A DNA stretch of 64,000 nt from Ruminobacter sp. (GCA_017940385.1 JAGAYS010000029.1:1-64000), one strand, 5' to 3'. Shown: positions 19,467 through 29,141, numbered from the stretch's first letter. The notes: generated by a model not told the origin, from the letters alone. Numbers and translations are program-made.

Positions 19467-20054
19467 ATGTCTGACACAACACTTGAATACTACGCCCGAA
19501 ATTTTAAGGAATTCGGTGAGTCCACGTTCAGCGTGGATTTCAGCTCAACACAGGACAGATTTCTGAGTCATCTTCCTCCGAAAGCCGCCATTCTGGACTT
19601 TGGCTGCGGTTCGGGAAGGGACACCTCATATTTTCTGAAAAAAGGATTCAGTGTTACGGCAACAGACGGAAGTCCTGAAATGTGCCGTCTGGCCTCCGCC
19701 AATACCGGACATGAGGTAACCCTCCCTCTTTTTCAGGACCTTGACGCGAAAAATGCCTTTGACGGCATCTGGGCCTGTGCCTCAGTTCTTCATCTGCCGA
19801 AAACCGAACTTAAAGATGTCTTTTTACGGATGGAAAAAGCGCTAAAGGACAGTGGAATTCTGTACGTATCATTTAAATACGGTTCTTTCGAAGGGGTTAG
19901 GAACGGCAGGTTCTTTACCGATTTTACCGAAAATGAGTTTAAGGATTTTCTGTCCAAAAATTCAGGGATGAAAATAATTGATTACTGGATAACAACTGAC
20001 ATCCGTCCGGAAAGAAAAGGTGATAAATGGCTCAATCTGCTTATACGGAAGTAA
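19467..20054 (+). CDS. Class I SAM-dependent methyltransferase
   Basis: 195 residues with motif I AILDFGCGSGRDTSYFLKKG, the acidic post-motif (VTATDGSPEMC) and later motifs (GIWACASVLHLP, DSGILYVSFKYG) of the small TehB/UbiE-like Rossmann methyltransferases. GGAGA lies five bases before the ATG. The substrate cannot be read from the sequence. It stands alone between the cas operon and the exbB-tonB operon, on the opposite strand to both. A role in tailoring the NRPS product is possible but unsupported. Confidence 0.85.
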   Translation: MSDTTLEYYARNFKEFGESTFSVDFSSTQDRFLSHLPPKAAILDFGCGSGRDTSYFLKKGFSVTATDGSPEMCRLASANTGHEVTLPLFQDLDAKNAFDGIWACASVLHLPKTELKDVFLRMEKALKDSGILYVSFKYGSFEGVRNGRFFTDFTENEFKDFLSKNSGMKIIDYWITTDIRPERKGDKWLNLLIRK

Positions 20055-20145
20055 TGAGACCGGCCGTAAACAGAGATGTCAGAATAAGCATAATTACGAA
20101 TGCCATCCGTTAATCACTCAGCCGTTCTGCATTTTTCACAATTGA

Positions 20146-20187
20146 AATAAAAAGGAGTCCGTTCTCCGTCATGTCGCCCCGGACTCC
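20146..20187 (-). terminator. Terminator of the exbB-exbD-tonB-MMPL operon
   Basis: GGAGTCCG (20154-20161) pairs with CGGACTCC (20180-20187). On the minus strand the stem is followed by a T-run (TTTTTATTTC), about 60 bases after the MMPL stop. Confidence 0.75.
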
Positions 20188-20244
20188 ATTATCGCTTTGG
20201 CTGTCAATTATGAACAGCATCCAAGCCTTTATCCATAAATGAGA

Positions 20245-22575
20245 TTATGCGGTTCCGCCTCCGGTTCTTTCGGGACCGAACGGCTTAAATGTCATAATGA
20301 GGGCCGGAGTAACCGCCAAATCGCAGACTAATGCGATGATAAAGGCAGTCACTGAACTCCAGGCAAAAGTGAACGGTCCCGCAAACTTACTGTTCATAAA
20401 GCTTAAGAGACAAACGCCTGAAATCATGGTGGTGAAAATAAGCACCCTGCCGACACTCAGGGACGTACGCTTGAAGGCAATTCTGTAATCTCCGCATTCC
20501 CTGAAGAAATAACGGTAACGGGTGATGAAATGAATAGTGTCATCAATGCATACCCCGAGAATTATCGGTGCCAGAATAACCAGCACCATGTTTACCCTGG
20601 CTCCGGCAAAGCTTACGAGTCCCAATGTCAGTACGACTGGAACAACGTTCGGAATCATTGCCAAAAGGCCGATCTTTAACGATCTGAAGACAATTGTCAT
20701 CACGATAAGGATTGTCACGAAAGCATAGATGAAACTGTACAGTTCACTTTCGGAAAGGTAGTCAGCCACGTTCGTAAGCAGACATGAAGCCCCTGTAAAT
20801 TTAATATTTAACCACGGAACATTTGTTCTGACGAATTCATATACATCATTTTCCAGCTTTCTCACGTCAGCTGTACTCAGGGAAACCGTTCTTACCTGCA
20901 CGTGTGCCGTGTCATAAGCAAAGCTCACCAGCCTGTCAAATTCCATACCGCCACCTGATTCATAAAGGAGCAGAAGTTCGCTGACGCTTTCCTTCTTTTT
21001 CGGTACGGCATAGAATTCGTCATTATTCTCATGAACCGCCCTGTTCATCTGCTTCAGCTGATCCACAAAACTCGATGTCTGAAGCACCAGAGGATGGGAT
21101 TCAAGAAAACCCTGCAGTCTGTCCAGTCCGTTTATGAAATTAAGATCCTTTACTCCGTTTTCCTTTCCGGTCTCCACCAGAATTTCCATTGACATGGATC
21201 CGCCCATGCGTGAATCCACGAAGTCAAAATCCTGACGGAGCGGATCATCCTTCGGTAAATCCTGAATGAAGGCTGTCTCGATCTTCAGTCCGATCATGCC
21301 CCAGGCGGCGATGCCTACGGCAACAACAGTCCCCAGAATTATGGCTTTAGGGTATTTCAACACCAGGCCGTTAAAGAAGTTTACCATATGGTCAAACACG
21401 TCAAAGTGTCTTTCCTTTGCCCCGGATTCCGCTACGACAAAGGCCTTCAGCGGCTTTACCCTGCTGAAACTCAGAACAGGAAGCGCAAAAATGAATGTCA
21501 TCACCAAAGCAATCACTGCACCTATGGCCGCCTGAAGCCCCAGTTCCCGCAGAGGAAGAAGATCCGTAAAAATAAATGACGCAAAACCGAGTGAGGTGGT
21601 AAGAGTGGTCAGACACATGGGCAATGTCGTCAGCTTAAGCGTTTTTCTTAAGGCGTCAGTCTTACTCATGCCGTTTACGTAAAGACTTCTGAATTCGGCT
21701 ATCAGATGAACCGAGTCACCTATGCCCACGCAGAGAATTAAAATCGGAATCATCATGGCAAGCATGTTCAGGGTAAATCCGAATATCTGATAAAGTCCCA
21801 TGGTGAGCACGATGGACAGAAATACGGTAAGCAGCGGCACCACGGTACCGATAATGCTTCTTGTGGTGATTATCAGCATTATCAGCATGCCGATAAGACC
21901 TGAAATCACCCAGATCTGGCCTTCCTCCTGTATGTCCCTGTCGTTGAAATAACTGATGACGGGACTGCCAACCACCCTGACGTCCAAATCCTTAAAATCA
22001 TTAAGAATCTTATATATGGCCGGCGGAGCCTGATTACGGAATTCATTAACGTTACCCCTGCTGTCATCAGGGTAGTTAATAAAGTTAATGACTATGCCGA
22101 AAACCGTACCGTCAGCACTTACAAACCTGTCCGCATACGCTCTGTCATTGGCAGCACGGTCAATCACCCTGCCGATTTCCTCCTCGGAACCGTCAAATCC
22201 GTCAAACAGAGTGGCTATGCTCACTGTATCGGAGCCGTTTTCCGAAGTCACCGATTCAGCGTTACCTATCCAGGTTACCCTGTCAACAAAGTTCACTTCC
22301 CTGTCAAGTCTGTGAACAAGTGCATCAAGTCTCTTTAAAAATGAGGCATCCTTCTTTCCGTGACTGTCCACCAGAAGAAACACAAAATCGTCATTACCGA
22401 AGGTTTCATAATATTCCTGCAGTTCCGTATAGGCAGGATCGTCTTCTGCAAAGAAACTTTCATATGAATTATCCTGTTTTAATTCACCGATGAACTGTCC
22501 CGTGACACAGGTCAGAATGACGGCAAACAGAATACTCAGAATTCTGTACTTCAGGATTTTGTCAACAATCCACAT
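20245..22575 (-). CDS. MMPL/RND-superfamily membrane transporter
   Basis: 776 residues, built as two repeats of one membrane segment, a large periplasmic loop and a block of five segments, as in MMPL/SSD-type RND proteins. Membrane blocks include ILFAVILTCVTGQFI near the N-terminus, segments at about 220-370, ILGTVVAVGIAAWG, and the C-terminal block starting FIYAFVTILIVMTIVF. Conserved polar positions appear as GIGDSVHLIAEF and CIDDTIHFITRY. It is the last gene of the exbB-exbD-tonB operon, 36 bases after tonB. Export of the metallophore or of a lipid are both possible; the substrate is unknown. Confidence 0.88.
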   Translation of the reverse strand: MWIVDKILKYRILSILFAVILTCVTGQFIGELKQDNSYESFFAEDDPAYTELQEYYETFGNDDFVFLLVDSHGKKDASFLKRLDALVHRLDREVNFVDRVTWIGNAESVTSENGSDTVSIATLFDGFDGSEEEIGRVIDRAANDRAYADRFVSADGTVFGIVINFINYPDDSRGNVNEFRNQAPPAIYKILNDFKDLDVRVVGSPVISYFNDRDIQEEGQIWVISGLIGMLIMLIITTRSIIGTVVPLLTVFLSIVLTMGLYQIFGFTLNMLAMMIPILILCVGIGDSVHLIAEFRSLYVNGMSKTDALRKTLKLTTLPMCLTTLTTSLGFASFIFTDLLPLRELGLQAAIGAVIALVMTFIFALPVLSFSRVKPLKAFVVAESGAKERHFDVFDHMVNFFNGLVLKYPKAIILGTVVAVGIAAWGMIGLKIETAFIQDLPKDDPLRQDFDFVDSRMGGSMSMEILVETGKENGVKDLNFINGLDRLQGFLESHPLVLQTSSFVDQLKQMNRAVHENNDEFYAVPKKKESVSELLLLYESGGGMEFDRLVSFAYDTAHVQVRTVSLSTADVRKLENDVYEFVRTNVPWLNIKFTGASCLLTNVADYLSESELYSFIYAFVTILIVMTIVFRSLKIGLLAMIPNVVPVVLTLGLVSFAGARVNMVLVILAPIILGVCIDDTIHFITRYRYFFRECGDYRIAFKRTSLSVGRVLIFTTMISGVCLLSFMNSKFAGPFTFAWSSVTAFIIALVCDLAVTPALIMTFKPFGPERTGGGTA

Positions 22576-22611
22576 TGTATGTAATACATCCTTTAAAAAT
22601 AATGAATTGAA

Positions 22612-23382
22612 TTAACTTAATTTAAACTCAATGGGAACCACCACCTTTATGTCCTTTCCGGTGTTCGGGAAATCCCTTGAGGCATTCTTTACCGTGGTTA
22701 CGGCGGCTTGTTTCAGAAAATCCGCTCCCGTTGAACTCTTTACGACCGCAATGCTGTCAACGGTACCGTCCTTCCTGATTACGAAAGAAACCAGCACCAC
22801 ACCCTGTATCCCGCGGCGTCTTGCCTGCTGAGGATAGTAACGATGCTTCAGCAGGCTTTGGACAATCCGGCTCATAAGCGCATTTTGCGTTTTGCCGTAA
22901 ACCATGGTAACGGGCCCGGAAGATGCGGCCGGAACAGATTTTCCGGAAACGGGAACGGCCGGAGCCGCTGCCGGGTTTACCTGCTGCCGATCCGTTATGA
23001 CCTCAGGAGAGGACTTCGGTTCAGGGGTCTTCTTCTTTACGGGCTTTGGTTTCTTCACCATCTGTTTCGGTTTTGGTTTAGGTTTTGGTTTCTCTTCCGG
23101 CTTCTGCTGAACAATGGGAGCCTCAGGTTTTTGCAGAACCTGTGGTTCTGCAGGCTCAGGAACCGACGGCACCTCCATGACGGGAACCGGTTCCGGTGGC
23201 GGAGGCAGAACCTTCAGCATGATTTTCACGATTTCTTCATCAGATTTAAAAGAAAACTGAGAACTGACGTGCCCCGCCCACATAATGCAGCCATACACCA
23301 ACGGACAATAGATGCTCAGAGCCAGAATGAAGGAAACCCGGTTATAACTTTGTTTTCTTGGTGGCAATGCTGAAATTTCCAT
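22612..23382 (-). CDS. tonB: TonB energy transducer
   Basis: 256 residues: one N-terminal membrane anchor (VSFILALSIYCPLVYGCIMW), a long proline/lysine-rich periplasmic spacer with KPKPKPKPK repeats, and a C-terminal TonB domain (ARRRGIQGVVLVSFVIRKDG through VVPIEFKLS). It carries energy from ExbB/ExbD to outer-membrane receptors. The start overlaps exbD by 41 bases; AAGAGAG seven bases upstream supports it. Confidence 0.93.
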   Translation of the reverse strand: MEISALPPRKQSYNRVSFILALSIYCPLVYGCIMWAGHVSSQFSFKSDEEIVKIMLKVLPPPPEPVPVMEVPSVPEPAEPQVLQKPEAPIVQQKPEEKPKPKPKPKQMVKKPKPVKKKTPEPKSSPEVITDRQQVNPAAAPAVPVSGKSVPAASSGPVTMVYGKTQNALMSRIVQSLLKHRYYPQQARRRGIQGVVLVSFVIRKDGTVDSIAVVKSSTGADFLKQAAVTTVKNASRDFPNTGKDIKVVVPIEFKLS

Positions 23383-23737
23383 GATTAAGCTCTCTTAACT
23401 TATCAAGCACTACTATAAAAAGTCCAAAATCGGCTTTTTCATCTATACGAAGTTCCAAATGCACGTCCGGATCCAAAGATGTCAGCTTTTCCGCAACGGA
23501 CTCGGAATCAGCCTTTTTTCCGTCGAAATAAATTTCATTGTTTTCCCCGATTTCCAGAAGTATCAATTCCGATTCAACATCAGTCAGTTTATCCTGAGTT
23601 GAGGCTTCAGGAAGATTAACCTTTATCTCTCCCTGGGCAATGAAGGTGGAAACGCTCAGCACCATACACAGCAGCACCAGCATAATATCAATGAACGGAA
23701 CTATGTTCAGCGGAGCTCTTGAAGGAATAAGTTTCAT
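23342..23737 (-). CDS. exbD: ExbD
   Basis: 131 residues with one N-terminal membrane helix carrying the proton-pathway aspartate (NIVPFIDIMLVLLCMVL) and a periplasmic domain. It works with ExbB to use the proton gradient for TonB. The ATG shares a base with the exbB stop (TAATG), so translation is coupled. Confidence 0.93.
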   Translation of the reverse strand: MKLIPSRAPLNIVPFIDIMLVLLCMVLSVSTFIAQGEIKVNLPEASTQDKLTDVESELILLEIGENNEIYFDGKKADSESVAEKLTSLDPDVHLELRIDEKADFGLFIVVLDKLRELNHGNFSIATKKTKL

Positions 23738-24159
23738 TAACGCTTTCCTCCGGCAGCGGAAGCGGCGATAACGCTTATTTTTCTGTTAAGACCGTTATAG
23801 GCAATCAGGGCAGGAATGGCCACAACCAGACCTAAAGCAGTAGCTTTGAGAGCAAGGGACATGCCCACCATTATGTCTTTTGCGTTCAGGCCTCCGGACT
23901 GCCCCATGTCATAGAAGGTAATCATAATACCGAGCACGGTACCGAGAAGCCCCACATAAGGCGCATTTGAATAGATAATGAATATCGTGGTCATGTTTTT
24001 GGTAAGTGCCGTCTCCATCTGAGATCCGTCAGCGTAGTTCTGCGGCTTAAAACGGCTCAGAAAAATAAATCTTTCAATTGAAAACCAAAGGGCAAGAAAC
24101 CCCATAAAACCCAATATGACGAATATGGAGATATCAACAAGATCCTTTATGTTATCCAT
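23737..24159 (-). CDS. exbB: ExbB, short form
   Basis: 140 residues with three membrane helices: [17 protein letters not shown], the conserved [19 protein letters not shown], and [20 protein letters not shown]. It is the MotA/TolQ/ExbB proton channel of the Ton system. E. coli ExbB is about 240 residues; short versions of about this size are known in other bacteria. First gene of exbB-exbD-tonB-MMPL, with a double operator and a Fur-like box upstream. Confidence 0.9.
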   Translation of the reverse strand: MDNIKDLVDISIFVILGFMGFLALWFSIERFIFLSRFKPQNYADGSQMETALTKNMTTIFIIYSNAPYVGLLGTVLGIMITFYDMGQSGGLNAKDIMVGMSLALKATALGLVVAIPALIAYNGLNRKISVIAASAAGGKR

Positions 24160-24274
24160 CTTTCCACCTGTTTCTGAAATTTAAAAATCAATAAAGAGAC
24201 ATCCGTAATTTCCGTCAGAGAGAATAACTGTTGTCACAGTCACCGACAGACTGCCTTGCACGGAACCACAGTTT

Positions 24275-24312
24275 TGTTAGCAATTATTAACATATGTTAC
24301 CCAAAACTAACA
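24275..24312 (-). promoter_or_regulatory. Double palindromic operator upstream of exbB
   Basis: Two 18-base palindromes of form TGTTA-N8-TAACA lie in tandem: TGTTAGCAATTATTAACA (24275-24292) and TGTTACCCAAAACTAACA (24295-24312), starts exactly 20 bases apart, 116 bases upstream of exbB. The same double element occurs at 31563-31600 in front of the receptor gene. The regulator is not identified. Confidence 0.7.
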
Positions 24313-24363
24313 AAAAGCCATTGTATACAAAAAAAACGGGAGATAAATCAGATTTTTTTATTG

Positions 24364-24378
24364 TGATAAAATTTATCA
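24364..24378. promoter_or_regulatory. Fur-like box between exbB and the DIP1984-like gene
   Basis: TGATAAAATTTATCA is a perfect 7-1-7 palindrome, 13 of 15 positions matching the Fur consensus TGATAATNATTATCA. It lies in the divergent region and could serve either gene. The TAAAAT in its centre could alternatively be just a -10 element. Confidence 0.5.
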
Positions 24379-24603
24379 GATATAAGGTTTACACTTTACG
24401 AATGCCGCAGCCGCCGTACGGATCATGACCGCAACAGTATGGTTCCTGTACGCACAATCAGTACCCGCCGGTCATATAATGAGCCGAAAATCGGCAACTT
24501 TCCGATTTGTTAAGCATGTCTATATCATAGACACGTCATCCATTGCATAATATTCCGGTGAGAATTCAGAATTTAAACAGGACCATTCCGGAGGACATCA
24601 AAG

Positions 24604-25056
24604 ATGAAGCTTGCAACTGCACTGTCAGAAAGAGCCGATTTGCAGAGAAGAATCATAAGTCTCAGACACAGACTCAACAATAACGCCAAGGTTCAGGAAG
24701 GAGAACAGCCTGCGGAAAACCCGGAAGAGCTTCTTAAGGAGCTGGACGGCTGTCTCATCCGTCTGGAGGAACTCGTGGCGAGAATTAACAAAACCAATAA
24801 TGCAACCAAATCAGGTGAACTGACAATAACGGATATGATTGCGAAACGTGACAGCCTGAAGGAACGCATCGGTATAATGAGGGATTTTCTGGACGCTTCC
24901 AGCGATAAGGTATCAAGATATTCGAAAACCGAAATAAAAGTATGCAGTACCGTAAATGTTGCCGAACTGCAGAAAGAGCTTGATTCGTGGTCAAAAAAAT
25001 TCAGGGAAACTGATGAAAAAATTCAGGAACTGAACTGGCTGACCGAATTAATTTAA
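24604..25056 (+). CDS. DIP1984-family protein (septicolysin-like)
   Basis: 150 residues, mostly charged helix. The sequence matches the DIP1984/septicolysin-like family along its length: KLATALSERADLQRRI, RLNNNAKVQEGEQPAENPEE, LEELVARINKTNNAT, DMIAKRDSLKERI, SRYSKTEIK, and the ending IQELNWLTELI. No signal peptide or membrane segment is visible, so it is probably cytoplasmic. The biochemical role of the family is unclear to me. GGAGG lies upstream of the ATG. It is transcribed away from exbB and shares the upstream region with the operators. Confidence 0.8.
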   Translation: MKLATALSERADLQRRIISLRHRLNNNAKVQEGEQPAENPEELLKELDGCLIRLEELVARINKTNNATKSGELTITDMIAKRDSLKERIGIMRDFLDASSDKVSRYSKTEIKVCSTVNVAELQKELDSWSKKFRETDEKIQELNWLTELI

Positions 25057-25485
25057 ATCATTGAAGGTAATCCTGACGGGCGGGTGGCATCTCTTGCGAC
25101 TGAGAATGAATCGCATAAATCAATAGTAATTGCAATGCAGGGCGCATGCAGGAGATTAGAGGTCTCCACTTACGTTGTATGCCCAGTAATGTAACATCTA
25201 TAAAGAGTATTATGTATGTTTACTACCGGTTACCGACGACAGGATGAGGGTGGGTTCGGGGACTTTTAAAATGTTGCGGAGTACGGAGCCTGTATCCGTC
25301 CCCTGCATGTAAGGCGGACTTTAGGCGTTCCTAAACCGAAAGACTGCAACAGTCCCGGACACTTTTTACAAACGTGTCCGGAACTGAACCGTCATGGAAG
25401 CGTGCCTGCCGTAACAAAAATAACATGCAGGCAGCAAACCGCACCGGAATACGGATTCGGCTTCTGCAGCACCGTCCGGCACCCG
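25057..25485. other. Intergenic region with small hairpins
   Basis: No gene is visible between the DIP1984-like gene and the end of the ABC transporter operon. It contains a hairpin with an 8-bp stem (CCGGACAC 25355-25362 with GTGTCCGG 25374-25381) and a smaller one at 25342-25354. Neither has a proper T-run on either strand, so I do not call a terminator. Confidence 0.5.
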
Positions 25486-27207
25486 TCAGTCATTACCTCC
25501 CTGATGCCACAGCTTGCGGTAAAGACCGTCTCTGGATATCAGCTCATCATGAGTGCCAATGTCAACAATTCTGCCTTTATCCATTACAACAATCATGTCA
25601 CTGTGCATAATGTTTTTCAGTCTGTGGGCTATCATTACGACGGTTTTTCCCCTGGTGAGTTCATCCACCGCCTTCTGCACCGCAAATTCGTTGTAGACGT
25701 CAAGACTTGAGGTGATTTCGTCAAGAAAGACAATTGGTGCATCTTTCAGCATGCAGCGGGCAATACAGATTCTCTGTCTCTCACCGCCACTGAAATTACG
25801 ACCTTCCTCAGCCACAGTGTCATCCGGCCCCGCAAAATCAACCATGGCCTTTTTCAGCACTGTTCTGACATCATCAGAGGTAGCATCCTTTTTCCCAAGA
25901 ATAACGTTATCCGCAACCGATCCCCTAAACAGGTATGACTCCTGAAATACCATGGCATACCTGTGCATAAGCTTTTCCGGATCAATGGTAGAGATGTCAG
26001 TAAGTCTGCCCTCGGCAATGTTTCCCATCAGTACGCTCCCGGAATCCGGGTCATAAAATCTTGCCAGAAGCTTTACGAGGGTTGACTTGCCGCTGCCGCT
26101 CGGACCTACAACCGCAACCACGCTTCCGCTCTTGATTTCAAGATTTACGTCATCAAGAATCTTTTTTCCAGGTTCATAGGAAAAGCTGACGTTTCTCAGC
26201 ACAAGATCATTGCCGTCAGGAAGTTCCGTAGCCGTTCCCGGAAGCGGACGCTCACTCATCAGCCTACCGATGTTTCTGCCGGATTCAGAGAAGTACTGCA
26301 GCATCATGAAATTAAGGCTGAAGGCAATGAACGGTGCAATGCTCCTTGAAGCAACAATCATCAGCATCAGGAATTCCATTACCGATATTTCCTGATGAAT
26401 GAGCTTATACTGACCGAACATAACCATAATACCGATGCCGGCTCCAACGCATGACATGGTTGTAAGGGCAAACGGCATCAGCGTAACCTCAAGTCTTATG
26501 CTTTCACTGCGCAGCCTGTTGAGACTCTGCTCAAGCCGTTCAAATCTTGATCCGCTCATGTTATTGGTTTTGATTGTCGTTATGCCGGTAATGTATTCGG
26601 TAAGTCTTGATGATGCCTCAACGGAGGCGGCCATCTGATTTCTGCTGAGTCTCACGCCCATAAACCGCACAATGCACAGTACCGCCAAAGCCACTGGAAT
26701 GCAGCAGAAAAAGCTTATGGCAAGCGGTGCATTGTAAAACAGCAGTCCGATAAATACCGTCACGGTGATAATCAGGGATGAGAAAAGCTGTGGGATAATG
26801 TGAGAATTGGCATTCTCCAGATTGGAGAAATCCTTCATCATGCTGTGACTTACCCTGGCAGGATTGAGATTTGAAAGAAATCCCAGTGAAAGCTTTCTGA
26901 TATGCTCGGCAAGCTTAAGTCTTCCGCGTGTGGAATTATTGTAGGTTGACACGAAATTGGCGTTGTATGCCGGAATAGAAGCATAGAAGCACACCACCAT
27001 GTATGCCACGCAGCCGCAGCAGATGAGTACAAGGTGAAGTGTCTGTGCACGCTCTCCGCCAAGATACGGATTCAGCAGCAGATACAGCAGCCAGCAAATG
27101 AAAATAATTCCTCCGAAATTTGCCAGATCACACAGGCTGGTGGCAAATACCGATCTGAAAAACTTACCGGTTCTGTTTCCGGTTAAATTCCTTATGGACT
27201 GAATCAT
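25486..27207 (-). CDS. ABC half-transporter, YbtQ-like
   Basis: 573 residues: an N-terminal six-helix ABC-exporter-type membrane domain (about 1-310) fused to an ATPase domain with GPSGSGKSTLV (Walker A), FSGGERQRICIARCML (signature) and IVFLDEITSSLD (Walker B). With its partner it resembles the YbtP/YbtQ and IrtA/IrtB pairs, which have an exporter fold but import iron-siderophores across the inner membrane. It overlaps the upstream ABC gene by four bases (ATGA). Import is inferred from the receptor encoded upstream. Confidence 0.9.
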   Translation of the reverse strand: MIQSIRNLTGNRTGKFFRSVFATSLCDLANFGGIIFICWLLYLLLNPYLGGERAQTLHLVLICCGCVAYMVVCFYASIPAYNANFVSTYNNSTRGRLKLAEHIRKLSLGFLSNLNPARVSHSMMKDFSNLENANSHIIPQLFSSLIITVTVFIGLLFYNAPLAISFFCCIPVALAVLCIVRFMGVRLSRNQMAASVEASSRLTEYITGITTIKTNNMSGSRFERLEQSLNRLRSESIRLEVTLMPFALTTMSCVGAGIGIMVMFGQYKLIHQEISVMEFLMLMIVASRSIAPFIAFSLNFMMLQYFSESGRNIGRLMSERPLPGTATELPDGNDLVLRNVSFSYEPGKKILDDVNLEIKSGSVVAVVGPSGSGKSTLVKLLARFYDPDSGSVLMGNIAEGRLTDISTIDPEKLMHRYAMVFQESYLFRGSVADNVILGKKDATSDDVRTVLKKAMVDFAGPDDTVAEEGRNFSGGERQRICIARCMLKDAPIVFLDEITSSLDVYNEFAVQKAVDELTRGKTVVMIAHRLKNIMHSDMIVVMDKGRIVDIGTHDELISRDGLYRKLWHQGGND

Positions 27208-29048
27208 TGTTCTCTCTCCCCGGCATTAAACCGCCATTTATCAGCCGATACGTACATATCCCATAAATTACGGTAAGCCTCGGAATCACGAAGCAGACTT
27301 TCATGAGTTCCTCGTGCCAGTATTCTGCCGTCGTCAATCATGATGATCTCGTCGGCATCAATTACACTGTTGAGCTTGTGTGCCACCATGATTATGGTTT
27401 TGTTCTTCTTCAGCTCGGTGAGGGCCTGATTAAGAAGCAGTTCATTTTCGGCATCAAGAGCCGAACTTACCTCATCAAGAAGAAGAATCGGTGCATTTTT
27501 AAGTATCGCCCTGGCGATGTTTATACGCTGCTTCTCACCTCCGGAAAGGTTATTGCCGCCTCCGCCCAGATAATAATCCAATCCGTATTTGGCAATAATG
27601 TCATCACACCGGGCCAGGCGTGCGGCGTTAAGAACTTCCTCGTCTGTAGCTCCGCTTCTTCCGGCAACGATGTTTTCCCTGATGGTTCCCTCAAACATGA
27701 AGGTCTTCTGCAACACAATGCTTAGGCTGTCCATAAGGCAGCTTTCGGACATGTTTCTAACGTCCATACCGCCTATTTTCACACTTCCGGAATCTGCATC
27801 ATAGAATCTTGCGACAAGGGAAAGAATACTGCTTTTTCCCGAACCGCTGCGGCCGATAACGGCAAGACTCTTCCCCTGCTCCACCCTGAAGCTGACACCG
27901 TTCACGACGCAGTGACGCCTTTCCGTATTCTTTTCACCGGATCCATTGTCCGGCAAATCATCATGGTATGAAAAGAACACGTTATCAAACTCCACCGCAT
28001 AATTCCGCGGCTTTTCCGGATTTGCCGGTACAGGAAGCGGCTTTACCGCAAAAATTGCGTCTATGCGTTCGACACCTTCGTTAATGGTCATTATTACGTT
28101 GGATATGCTCATTATGTTCATCAGCGACGGCAGAATCGCATTTGAAAGCACGGTAAAGAAAAGTGCCGTAAGCACGATTCCATAATCATCCGGATTTGAC
28201 GCATTAATAAAAATCACCACCGGATAAATAAAGAAAATGAAGAAATTTACAAGAATGGTGAAGATTATAAAATCGCGGCTTCCGCGTCTTGCAAATCTCA
28301 GGGCAAAATTCCTGTAGGCAAGAACGCTCTTCTTCAGGGAAGCAAACGAACGGGCACTCATACTGAACATTTTCAGCACAGGAATGCCGCGGGCGAATTC
28401 CATTGATGTGGCATTAATGTCTTCCAATGCCCTGAAATACCCTTTGATTTCCTCCTTTACCCCGTCATCACCGTAGATGCGGAACTGGATCAGGAGAGAA
28501 ATGACATAGACAAGAATGCAGATGAGTCCCAGACGCCAGTCGGCATAAATATAAAGTCCGAAAACAACCACGGCTCCCGACAACGTCATTACGAGGTCCG
28601 GAATCTTATGAGATATGAAAAGTTCTATCAGATCTACATTGTCATGAATGCTTTTGTGAATCTCTCCGGTACTTACCCTGGTGAAATATCCCAGAGGCAG
28701 CGTGGCAAGATGTTTGGCAAGGCGCAGTCGCAGATTAAATATGATTCTGAAAGCCGCAAAGTGGCTGAGAACGAAACTGCCGCCGTTGAACAACATGGAA
28801 ACAAGCACGCTGACCACGGCAGTAATACCCCACGAAAAAACCGCATCGGTGTCTACCGGTACCGAATTCTGAAATGAATCGATATACAGGCTGATTATTT
28901 TATATGAAGCTATGTAAGGAATTATCTGAATGATTGTTGATACGGCGGCAAGAAATACGGAAAATATGAGAATTCTCTTCTTTTCACCGCTTATTTCCAG
29001 TAATCTTGAAATTCCCTTTTTACCCAATGATTTCAATCTGATTACCAT
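27204..29048 (-). CDS. ABC half-transporter, YbtP-like
   Basis: 614 residues with the same layout: membrane domain (about 1-330) then ATPase with GRSGSGKSSIL (Walker A), LSGGEKQRINIARAIL (signature) and ILLLDEVSSALD (Walker B). A charged insertion of about 20 residues sits shortly before the Walker A motif. It is the first of the pair and probably forms a heterodimer with the next product. A terminator hairpin separates it from the receptor gene 94 bases upstream, so part of the receptor transcript probably stops before it. Confidence 0.9.
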   Translation of the reverse strand: MVIRLKSLGKKGISRLLEISGEKKRILIFSVFLAAVSTIIQIIPYIASYKIISLYIDSFQNSVPVDTDAVFSWGITAVVSVLVSMLFNGGSFVLSHFAAFRIIFNLRLRLAKHLATLPLGYFTRVSTGEIHKSIHDNVDLIELFISHKIPDLVMTLSGAVVVFGLYIYADWRLGLICILVYVISLLIQFRIYGDDGVKEEIKGYFRALEDINATSMEFARGIPVLKMFSMSARSFASLKKSVLAYRNFALRFARRGSRDFIIFTILVNFFIFFIYPVVIFINASNPDDYGIVLTALFFTVLSNAILPSLMNIMSISNVIMTINEGVERIDAIFAVKPLPVPANPEKPRNYAVEFDNVFFSYHDDLPDNGSGEKNTERRHCVVNGVSFRVEQGKSLAVIGRSGSGKSSILSLVARFYDADSGSVKIGGMDVRNMSESCLMDSLSIVLQKTFMFEGTIRENIVAGRSGATDEEVLNAARLARCDDIIAKYGLDYYLGGGGNNLSGGEKQRINIARAILKNAPILLLDEVSSALDAENELLLNQALTELKKNKTIIMVAHKLNSVIDADEIIMIDDGRILARGTHESLLRDSEAYRNLWDMYVSADKWRFNAGEREQ

Positions 29049-29088
29049 CCCTGAAATAATTCTGTCCGCATAACGGAATCGGATAAAT

Positions 29089-29128
29089 AAAAAAAAAGCC
29101 CGTTACATCGAGAGGTGTGGTAACGGGC
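29089..29128 (-). terminator. Terminator between receptor gene and ABC genes
   Basis: A 9-bp stem (GCCCGTTAC 29098-29106 with GTAACGGGC 29120-29128) is followed on the minus strand by nine T. It lies just after the receptor stop and before the ABC operon. Confidence 0.85.
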
Positions 29129-29141
29129 AAAAGCTGTAACG

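Noticed and set aside
22843..23373. 176-codon plus-strand frame rich in Arg, Phe and Leu
   Set aside because: It is the antisense shadow of the proline/lysine-rich tonB gene.
25342..25381. Terminator after the ABC operon
   Set aside because: Hairpins are present but about 100 bases past the stop and without a T-run.
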